From Dokdonella sp. (GTDB lineage Bacteria; Pseudomonadota; Gammaproteobacteria; Xanthomonadales; Rhodanobacteraceae): a stretch of 64,000 nt of DNA. The notes under the pieces were generated by a model. The model did no database searches and had not been told where the DNA came from. It saw nothing but the letters and a program-made list of their open reading frames with translations. The stretch spans positions 22,662 through 86,661 of the forward strand of contig NZ_JAHCAQ010000017.1 of the NCBI RefSeq assembly GCF_019634845.1. Direction: 5' to 3'. Shown in pieces: positions 58,109 through 64,000 of this stretch (its first letter is position 1; every line of letters begins with the position of its first letter). The translations under genes and the position numbers were made by a program.

Positions 58109-59053
58109 ATGACTTCGCGCCCGCTCGGCCGTTCGGGATTGTCGATCGCACCACTCGTGCTCGGTGGCAACGTGTTCGGCTGGAGCGTCGACGAGGCCCA
58201 TGCGGCCGGCGTGCTCGACGCGGCGGTCGATGCCGGCATCGACATGATCGATACCGCCGATGTCTACCCGGCCTGGGTGGCCGGCAACCACGGCGGCGAA
58301 TCCGAGGCGATGATCGGCCGCTGGCTGGCCCGCAGCGGCCAGCGCCACCGCATGCGCATCGCCACCAAGGTCGCCAAGTGGGACGCACGGCGCGGCCTGT
58401 CGCCGGCCAACATCGAGGCGGCCGCCGACGATTCGCTGCGGCGGCTCGGAGTCGATCGCATCGACCTGTATTTCGCCCACGAGGATGACCCGCAAGTGCC
58501 GCTGGCCGACACGCTCGGCGCGTTCGCGCGTCTGATCGAGCGCGGCAAGGTGGCCGCCATCGGCGCCTCCAACTTCAGTGCCGAGCGGCTGGCCGCGGCG
58601 CTGGCGACGAGCGCCGCCGAAGGCCTGCCGCGCTACGAGGTGATCCAGCCCGAATACAGCCTGATGGCGCGGCGCGACTACGAGCGCACGCTGGCGCCGC
58701 TGGTGCAGCGCGAGCAGCTCGGCGTGGTGTGCTACTACGCACTGGCGAGCGGCTTCCTCAGCGGCAAGTACCGCAGCCAGGCCGATCTCGGCAAGAGCAC
58801 CGCGCGCGCCGCCGCCGTCGGTCGCCATCTGAACGGGCATGGCCTGCGCGTGCTGGCTGCGCTCGACGACGTGGCGCGCCGCCGTGGCGCCAGCCCGGCG
58901 CAGGTCGCCCTGGCCTGGCTCATGGCCCGCCCCGGCGTCAGCGCGCCGATCGCCAGCGCGACGAGCCCCGCCCAGGTGACCGAGCTGGCCGGCGCGTTGC
59001 GGCTGCAGCTCGACACCGACGATCTGGCGAGGCTGGACGGCGTCAGCGCCTGA
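58109..59053 (+). CDS. Aldo/keto reductase
   Basis: 314 aa TIM-barrel NADPH-dependent reductase. M-I-D-T-A-D-V-Y carries the catalytic Asp/Tyr pair, A-T-K-V-A-K-W the Lys, and Y-F-A-H-E-D-D-P the His. The C-terminal G-V-S-A-P-I-A-S-A-T matches the NADPH loop. It belongs to the YajO/Tas-like AKR group; the natural substrate is unclear. It lies 46 nt after the NlpC gene. Confidence 0.9.
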   Translation: MTSRPLGRSGLSIAPLVLGGNVFGWSVDEAHAAGVLDAAVDAGIDMIDTADVYPAWVAGNHGGESEAMIGRWLARSGQRHRMRIATKVAKWDARRGLSPANIEAAADDSLRRLGVDRIDLYFAHEDDPQVPLADTLGAFARLIERGKVAAIGASNFSAERLAAALATSAAEGLPRYEVIQPEYSLMARRDYERTLAPLVQREQLGVVCYYALASGFLSGKYRSQADLGKSTARAAAVGRHLNGHGLRVLAALDDVARRRGASPAQVALAWLMARPGVSAPIASATSPAQVTELAGALRLQLDTDDLARLDGVSA

Positions 59054-59114
59054 GGTTCACGCAGCCGGCGTCGGGCCTCGCTATCATGGGCGGCTGTCCG
59101 TTCGGGAAATCGCC

Positions 59115-60038
59115 ATGTCCATGTCACCTGCTACCCGCGCCCGCATCGAGGCGCTGCTGGCCGGCCACCGCGTCGTGCTGTTCATGAAGGGCACGCGCCA
59201 CGCGCCGCAATGCGGTTTCTCGGCAGCCGCCGCCGACCGCCTCAACAGCCTGCTCGACGACTACGCCAGCGTCGACGTGCTGGCCGACGAGGAAATCCGC
59301 GCCGGCATCAAGGAGTTCGGCAACTGGCCGACGATTCCGCAGCTCTACGTCGATGGCGAGCTGGTCGGCGGCGCCGACATCGTGCAGTCGATGTACGACT
59401 CGGGCGAGTTGCACGAGCTGCTCGGCCAGGCGCGGCCCGATCGCACGCCGCCGACGCTGACGATCACCGACACCGCCGCCGAGCAGATCCGCGTGGCCCT
59501 GGCCGGCGCCGGCGAGGCGTGCCTGTTCCTCACGGTCGATGCGCACTTCCAGCCGCGCTTCCAGCTGGGCCAGGCCGGTCCGCACGACATCGTGAGCGTC
59601 GCCAACGGGCTGGAGATCCATTTCGACCTGGCCAGCGCGCCGCGCGCCGATGGTGCGCAGATCGACTGGGCCAGCACGCCGCACGGCGTGGGTCTGACGA
59701 TCTTCCTGCCGGCCGCACCCGCAGTCATCAAATCGATCGACGTGCACGAGCTCAAGCGCCGCATGCAGCACGGTGACCTGCTCGTGCTCGACGTGCGCGG
59801 CCTCGACGAGCGCAGCCAAGTGCCGTTCGCCGGTGCCGAGGCGTTCACGCCCGAGAGCCACGAGCGCCTCACCAACCTGCCGCGCGACACCGCAATCGCC
59901 TTCATCTGCCACCACGGCAACGCCAGCCGCAACGCCGCCGAGCACTTCCGCGACCACGGCTTCAGCGATCTGTACAACGTCGAGGGTGGCATCGATGCGT
60001 GGTCGCGCGAAATCGATCCGAACGTGCCGCGCTACTGA
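59115..60038 (+). CDS. Monothiol glutaredoxin - HesB-like - rhodanese fusion
   Basis: 307 aa, three parts. Residues 1-105 are a Grx4/GrxD-type monothiol glutaredoxin with Q-C-G-F-S (Cys33) and N-W-P-T-I-P-Q-L-Y-V. Residues ~110-200 match the A-type Fe-S carrier (HesB/IscA) fold (L-T-I-T-D-T-A-A-E-Q-I-R) but contain none of its cysteine ligands. Residues ~207-305 are a rhodanese domain with the persulfide cysteine in I-C-H-H-G-N-A-S-R (Cys265). The layout suggests Fe-S or sulfur delivery in one chain. It ends 9 nt before apt. Confidence 0.92.
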   Translation: MSMSPATRARIEALLAGHRVVLFMKGTRHAPQCGFSAAAADRLNSLLDDYASVDVLADEEIRAGIKEFGNWPTIPQLYVDGELVGGADIVQSMYDSGELHELLGQARPDRTPPTLTITDTAAEQIRVALAGAGEACLFLTVDAHFQPRFQLGQAGPHDIVSVANGLEIHFDLASAPRADGAQIDWASTPHGVGLTIFLPAAPAVIKSIDVHELKRRMQHGDLLVLDVRGLDERSQVPFAGAEAFTPESHERLTNLPRDTAIAFICHHGNASRNAAEHFRDHGFSDLYNVEGGIDAWSREIDPNVPRY

Positions 60039-60047
60039 GGCGCGCCA

Positions 60048-60566
60048 ATGGATGCCCTGGCCGGCCTGATCCGTGCGGTTGCCGATTTTCCGGCACCGGG
60101 CGTGACGTTTCGCGACATCACGCCGCTGCTGGCCGATGCGGACGCATTCCGCCGCGCGGTCGCGCTGCTGGCGGCACCCTGGCGCGACGCGCGCATCGAC
60201 GCGGTCGCCGCCGTCGAAGCGCGCGGCTTCATCTTCGGCACCGCGCTGGCCGGCGCGCTTGGCGCCGGCCTGGTGCCGCTGCGCAAGCCCGGCAAGCTGC
60301 CACCGCCCACGCGCGGCGTCGACTATGCGCTCGAATACGGCCACGACCGTCTCGAAATGCGTGCCGACGCGCTGCCCGAGGGTGCGCGCGTGCTGCTCGC
60401 CGACGACGTGCTGGCCACTGGCGGCACGCTGCGCGCGGCGCGTGCGCTCGTGCAGGCGTGCGGCGCCCACGTCGTCGGCGCGAGCCTGTTGATCGAACTC
60501 GATGCGCTCGGCGGGCGCGCCGTCTGGGGCGATGCCGCGCCGCTGCACGCCTTGCTGCACTACTGA
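60048..60566 (+). CDS. apt: Adenine phosphoribosyltransferase
   Basis: 172 aa purine salvage enzyme making AMP from adenine and PRPP. D-F-P-A-P-G-V-T-F-R-D-I-T-P-L-L at the N-terminus, E-A-R-G-F-I-F-G, and the PRPP loop V-L-L-A-D-D-V-L-A-T-G-G-T (about 121-133) are diagnostic. It is probably co-transcribed with the Grx fusion. Confidence 0.96.
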   Translation: MDALAGLIRAVADFPAPGVTFRDITPLLADADAFRRAVALLAAPWRDARIDAVAAVEARGFIFGTALAGALGAGLVPLRKPGKLPPPTRGVDYALEYGHDRLEMRADALPEGARVLLADDVLATGGTLRAARALVQACGAHVVGASLLIELDALGGRAVWGDAAPLHALLHY

Positions 60567-60606
60567 CAGCCGCGTCCGGCGCCGCCACACCGCGCGACGC
60601 GGCAGG

Positions 60607-61518
60607 TCAGCTGCAACGATGTCGCGGCGATGACGACGCGCGCGCCGCCGCCGCGGCGGCAACGTACTCGACGATGACACCGGCCACGTCGACGCCACTG
60701 GCGGCCTCGATGCCTTCGAGCCCCGGCGAGGAATTGACCTCGAGCACGAGTGGCCCGCGGGCCGAACGCAACAGGTCGACGCCGGCGATGCCCAGGCCGA
60801 GCACGCGCGTGGCACGCAGCGCGAGCTCGTGCTCGCCGGAACTCAGCTCGACCGCGCTGGCGCTGCCGCCGCGATGCAGGTTGGCGCGGAAGTCGCCTTC
60901 GGGCGCCTGCCGCTGCATCGCCGCCACCACGCGGCCGCCCACCACAAAGCAGCGCAGATCGGCGCCATTGGCCTCGCGGATGAACTCCTGCACGATGAAA
61001 TTGGCATACAGCGTGCGGAACGCCTCGATCATGCCGAGCGAGGCGCTGCGTTTCTCGGCCAGCAGCACGCCCTGCCCCTGCGCCCCTTCGTTGAGCTTGA
61101 GCACATGCGGTGGTTCGCCGAGCATGGCCAGCAGGTCGGCGCTGTCCTCGGGATTGTCGCCAAACACCGTGGTCGGCAGGTCGACCCCCTCGGCGGCGAG
61201 CATCTGCAGGGCGCGCAGCTTGTCGCGCGCACGCAGGATCGCTTCGGCGTCGTTCGGCGTCCACGCGCCCATCTTCTCGAACTGACGAACCACCGCCGTG
61301 CCGTAGAACGTGATCGAAGCCCCAATGCGCGGGATCACGGCATCGAAGCCATGCAGACGCTTGCCGCCGTAGTGCATCTGGAAGCTGCCGGGGGCAATGC
61401 GCATGTAGCAGCGCAGCGGATCGAGCACGCGCGCGACATGGCCGCGCTCACGGGCCGCCTCGACGAGACGGCGGGTCGAATACAGACGCGCGTTGCGCGA
61501 CAGGATGGCAATCTTCAT
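60607..61518 (-). CDS. rimK: Ribosomal protein S6 glutamate ligase
   Basis: 303 aa ATP-grasp enzyme adding glutamates to the S6 C-terminus. M-K-I-A-I-L-S-R-N at the start, [22 protein letters not shown] near 140, Q-E-F-I and [12 protein letters not shown] near the end are RimK motifs. It is convergent with apt (40-nt gap). A RimK-like chemistry on other substrates cannot be excluded. Confidence 0.93.
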   Translation of the reverse strand: MKIAILSRNARLYSTRRLVEAARERGHVARVLDPLRCYMRIAPGSFQMHYGGKRLHGFDAVIPRIGASITFYGTAVVRQFEKMGAWTPNDAEAILRARDKLRALQMLAAEGVDLPTTVFGDNPEDSADLLAMLGEPPHVLKLNEGAQGQGVLLAEKRSASLGMIEAFRTLYANFIVQEFIREANGADLRCFVVGGRVVAAMQRQAPEGDFRANLHRGGSASAVELSSGEHELALRATRVLGLGIAGVDLLRSARGPLVLEVNSSPGLEGIEAASGVDVAGVIVEYVAAAAAARASSSPRHRCS

Positions 61519-61684
61519 GCGCCGGTGGCTGCTGACTCGGCCGCGAGGGCCGCGGCGGCCGCAGTGTGCAGCAAATCGAGCCGCGATGGGACAACGCGCG
61601 GCGTCGCAGGATCGACCCGTGCCGCCGCCAGCCATCGTCCCCGGCGCACTCAGGCGCAGCGGGACCGCAACCGATGCCGCCGAT

Positions 61685-62167
61685 TCAGCCGCCGTCGCGT
61701 TTGGTATCGCGGTTGTACTGATTCTTGCGCACGACTTCACTGCCGATCTTCTTGAGATTGGCGCGCTCGCGCACGGTCATGCAGGTGGTGGTGCGAAAGC
61801 GCGTGCCCATCTGTGCCTCGCGCGTGCACACCATGCGGTCGCCGTCATTGCCTTCGAGCAGCGCGTTGATCCGTTCCTGCGCATTGAGCACGACCACACG
61901 GTCATCGTCGCTCATGGCAGCGACCGACCCGCGCGCATCGAACAACGGCCGCAGCAGCGCAAGATTGCGCTCGATCTCGGCGCGGTCATGCTCACCGACG
62001 TCGCCGTAGCGCTCGCCGGGCTGCATCTGCTCGTGCAGGCGCGACACCTGCGCATTGAACGCGGCGCTGTCGGCGGCGTCGCGCCACCAGCGCTCCGAGG
62101 CCGTCGCCGAGACGCTTGCGGCAACGAGGATGCCGATACTCAGGATCAGGCAGCAGGCTCTGGACAT
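61685..62167 (-). CDS. Small secreted protein, paralogue 1 of 3; function unknown
   Basis: 160 aa with a signal peptide (1-24, A-T-A-S). The mature part shows the pattern shared with the next two genes: a Trp near its start, R-x-E-I-E-R-N-L, [16 protein letters not shown], then two cysteines in V-C-T-R-E and T-T-C. It lacks the G-G-P-S-Q end of the others and finishes in a basic tail. Helical, probably periplasmic, one disulfide likely. I know no named family. Confidence 0.7.
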   Translation of the reverse strand: MSRACCLILSIGILVAASVSATASERWWRDAADSAAFNAQVSRLHEQMQPGERYGDVGEHDRAEIERNLALLRPLFDARGSVAAMSDDDRVVVLNAQERINALLEGNDGDRMVCTREAQMGTRFRTTTCMTVRERANLKKIGSEVVRKNQYNRDTKRDGG

Positions 62168-62329
62168 TGGCTTCTCCACGTGGGCATCGATCGTAGCGGT
62201 GACCGAGCGGGCAAGCCAGAAGGGGGGAGCGCGGTCGACGCCGGTCGCGACCGCGTGCGACGCGCCTGCGCCCGACCTGCCAGCCACCCTGTACGCGTCC
62301 GGACGCAGGCAATCAGCATCCATCGCCCA

Positions 62330-62893
62330 TCATTGGCATGCCCAACTGTGCGGCGGATTGCGGCAGGCGCGCATGGCCCAATCGGGCCGGTCGACGTCCT
62401 GCGAGGGCCCCCCCTTCATGAACTGGTTCTGGTAACCCTCGCGACCACCACGCGCCAGCTCGCGCCACTCCCGCTTGCTCTGGCAGATCTTGCGCCGGAA
62501 GTGGGTGCGGGTGGTGTGCTCCATCGTGCACACGAGCTGGTCGTCGTCGGCAGGGGCGGTCAGCAGGGTATTGATCGTCGCTTGCGCATTGGCCAGCTGC
62601 ACCTGCTCCGGGTTGGTCATGCGCGATACCACTCCGCGTCGTTCGAACAGGGCCTGACGCACCGCCAGCTGGGTCTCGACCTGCGCACGGTTGGCCGCGC
62701 TGACGCCCCCATAAGGGCCATCGGGCTGCAGTTGCCGGCGCAACTCCGCGAGCTGCGCCGCGAAGTCGGCGCTGCTGAACGAGCTTTGCCACGTCATGTC
62801 GGCCTTGCGCGCCATGGCAGGGTCGATCCCGCAGGCAACACCCAGCACCAACACCAACGCCAGACCCATCATCCGCAGGAGTCGACCGCACAT
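62330..62893 (-). CDS. Small secreted protein, paralogue 2 of 3; function unknown
   Basis: 187 aa with a signal peptide ending about residue 28 (P-A-M-A). It shares with paralogue 3 the segments M-T-N-P-E-Q-V-Q-L-A-N-A-Q, I-N-T-L-L, V-C-T-M-E, H-F-R-R-K-I-C-Q, G-Y-Q-N-Q-F-M-K-G-G-P-S-Q. A 22-residue extension with two extra cysteines (R-A-C and the terminal W-A-C-Q) is unique to this copy. GGGAGG lies 7 nt before the ATG. Confidence 0.72.
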   Translation of the reverse strand: MCGRLLRMMGLALVLVLGVACGIDPAMARKADMTWQSSFSSADFAAQLAELRRQLQPDGPYGGVSAANRAQVETQLAVRQALFERRGVVSRMTNPEQVQLANAQATINTLLTAPADDDQLVCTMEHTTRTHFRRKICQSKREWRELARGGREGYQNQFMKGGPSQDVDRPDWAMRACRNPPHSWACQ

Positions 62894-63314
62894 GAGACAC
62901 CTCCCGTCGACATATCTACGAGTGTGTTCGTACGCATACGACGGTAGTCACGCACTGTCAGGCAGCACGCAGCCAGCGGCGTGCCGGCGGCTGCGGCGAC
63001 GGCTCCAAGTGAGGCGGCATGCGCCTGCGTTCCGGCCGCCGCGCGCGCTCCCGTGAGGGCGCCCGGCAGCGCTGCGGTCACCGCCGCACCGACGCCGGAC
63101 CCTGTTCCGGCCTGACGCAGGCGCGCCGCCGCCAGAGCCACGCCGCCGCGGCGCAGTGCCGGGTCGATCTGTGTCAGGAACAGGTCTTGCCGACGGCTGC
63201 GATCAGGCGGCCGGCAAGCGCGTGGATGCGCCCGGTGTGATCAGCCCTTGCCTGCCTGCTGCGCAGGCAGGCCGTCCCGACCTGCCTGCAGGTACATGCA
63301 CTACTCCCGATCAA
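62894..63314 (-). promoter_or_regulatory. 420-nt spacer with TCGTA/TACGA inverted repeat
   Basis: No supported gene. Upstream of paralogue 2 is TCGTA-CGCA-TACGA (62928-62941), 34 nt before its start, an operator candidate shared with paralogue 3. At the other end are hairpins following paralogue 3. The middle is featureless GC-rich sequence. Confidence 0.45.
63250..63272 (-). terminator. Hairpin downstream of paralogue 3
   Basis: GCCTGCCTGC (63250-63259), loop TGC, GCAGGCAGGC (63263-63272): a perfect 10-bp stem 42 nt past the stop. A second palindrome, ACCTGCCTGCAGGT (63280-63293), lies between. No T-run; the pair likely ends transcription. Confidence 0.55.
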
Positions 63315-63815
63315 TCAGTCGCCGACGGTCTGTGAAGGGCCGCCCTGCATCAGTTGCCGCTGGTAGCCCTCCTGACTCTGCCGCGTCACTTCGCGGCGCT
63401 GGCGGGCGGTCTGGCAGATCTTGGTCTTGAAGTGGGTACCCGAGCGCTGCTCGAGCGTGCAGATGAGGCGCTCGTCGTCGTTGCCCGTGAGCAATGCGTT
63501 GATCTTCTCCTGCGCGTTGGCCAGTTGCACCTGTTCGCGATTGTTCATGCGCGATGCCGCGCCACGCTCATCGAACAACTTCTGCACGACTCCCAGATTA
63601 CGCTCGACCTCGCTGCGGTCGGCAGCGCCGATGGCGCCGAAACGGCCGCCAGGCTTCATCTCTTCCTGCACCGCCGCGGCCTGCTCGGCGAACTGCACCG
63701 CATCGACCGAGCTGGGCCAGGGTTGATCGGCCGTGCGCGCGAACGCGAGTGCGCCAGGCACGGCAAGGCAGGCGAGCAGGGCGAGGGCGGACAAGGGATG
63801 ACGACGCAGACGCAT
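63315..63815 (-). CDS. Small secreted protein, paralogue 3 of 3; function unknown
   Basis: 166 aa with a signal peptide (1-25, A-L-A-F-A). The mature chain has M-N-N-R-E-Q-V-Q-L-A-N-A-Q-E-K-I-N-A-L-L, L-I-C-T-L-E, T-H-F-K-T-K-I-C-Q and G-Y-Q-R-Q-L-M-Q-G-G-P-S-Q, closest to paralogue 2. The two conserved cysteines probably pair. It is transcribed from the promoter region to its right. Confidence 0.72.
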   Translation of the reverse strand: MRLRRHPLSALALLACLAVPGALAFARTADQPWPSSVDAVQFAEQAAAVQEEMKPGGRFGAIGAADRSEVERNLGVVQKLFDERGAASRMNNREQVQLANAQEKINALLTGNDDERLICTLEQRSGTHFKTKICQTARQRREVTRQSQEGYQRQLMQGGPSQTVGD

Positions 63816-64000
63816 GGAATGACTCCGGGCAGGGGGTGGGAAAGAAGTGATACGAATCGTATCGTACGATGACTGAGGCAGGGCCGGCTTGTCAACTGCC
63901 AAAGGTACCGACCGGGCCGCAGCGAGGCATCGACGTCGCGCACGCAGCCACACCGCCGCCGTGGGCCGGTCCGGGCATGGATGCAGTGATCGAGGTGGAG
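63816..64000 (-). promoter_or_regulatory. Promoter region of paralogue 3 with overlapping palindromes
   Basis: ATACGA-A-TCGTAT (63850-63862) overlaps the perfect palindrome ATCGTACGAT (63861-63870); together they contain TCGTA-TCG-TACGA (63857-63869), 41 nt before the ATG. This AT-rich island stands out from its surroundings. It is likely an operator with the promoter. Nothing further is recognised up to the window end. Confidence 0.5.

Noticed and set aside
62869-63141. 90-codon Ala/Gly-rich frame upstream of paralogue 2
   Set aside because: It overlaps the start and operator of paralogue 2 and has no plausible Shine-Dalgarno sequence or domain; likely compositional.

Overview
The window is about 64 kb of high-GC, gene-dense DNA from a gammaproteobacterial chromosome. 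The gene order fits Lysobacterales (Xanthomonadales), and the style of the secreted proteins suggests a Rhodanobacteraceae/Dokdonella-like member. Supporting this are lpxC placed after the dcw cluster, with dciA and an M23-type gene beyond it; the mraZ / rnpB / rsmI / lpoA neighbourhood; a Grx-HesB-like-rhodanese fusion; and secreted proteins carrying an F-x-[ND]-G-F-[ED] motif. No rRNA, tRNA, CRISPR array, transposase or phage gene was recognised.

Region 1 (1-18.2 kb) is the division and cell-wall (dcw) cluster, all on the minus strand: mraZ, rsmH, ftsL, ftsI, (a 43-codon ORF), murE, murF, mraY, ftsW, murG, murC, ddlB, ftsQ, ftsA, ftsZ, lpxC. Most junctions are 4-nt ATGA overlaps, so translation is probably coupled. 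A clear sigma70 promoter and a set of MraZ boxes precede mraZ. The ftsQ reading frame has lost its stop and needs a -1 shift to reach the stop that overlaps ftsA. Beyond lpxC lie dciA on the plus strand and a divergent, truncated M23-peptidase-like gene.

Region 2 (18.2-25 kb): a secreted pectate-lyase-like enzyme, three 107-bp tandem repeats and a small membrane-protein gene interrupt the usual mraZ-rnpB-rsmI neighbourhood. rnpB (RNase P RNA) lies on the minus strand with the repeats directly against its 3' end. Then come rsmI and, divergently, lpoA-yraN-dolP, which serve envelope growth.

Region 3 (25-38 kb) is mainly metabolic: an FAD-linked oxidase, a large secreted protein of unknown function, aceE (pyruvate dehydrogenase E1), a secreted phosphoesterase, an MscS-type channel, an HU-like protein and the malic enzyme maeB.

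Region 4 (38.2-50.7 kb) is the most unusual part. A Tat-exported protein resembling domain I of Bacillus Cry delta-endotoxins sits 17 nt downstream of a 1117-aa extracellular beta-helix protein. Divergent from that pair are an ECF sigma factor and a membrane Ser/Thr kinase with a TPR-like C-terminus. A second large beta-helix protein follows, sharing its C-terminal ~230 residues with the first. The layout suggests a regulated secreted-effector locus.

Region 5 (50.9-64 kb) holds housekeeping and signalling genes: an M20 amidohydrolase, a QEGLA/DUF1704 putative metallopeptidase, rsgA, a GAF-GGDEF cyclase, alaA, an NlpC/P60 hydrolase, an aldo/keto reductase, a Grx-rhodanese fusion, apt and rimK. 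It ends with three tandem paralogous small secreted proteins of unknown function, two of which share an inverted-repeat operator candidate.
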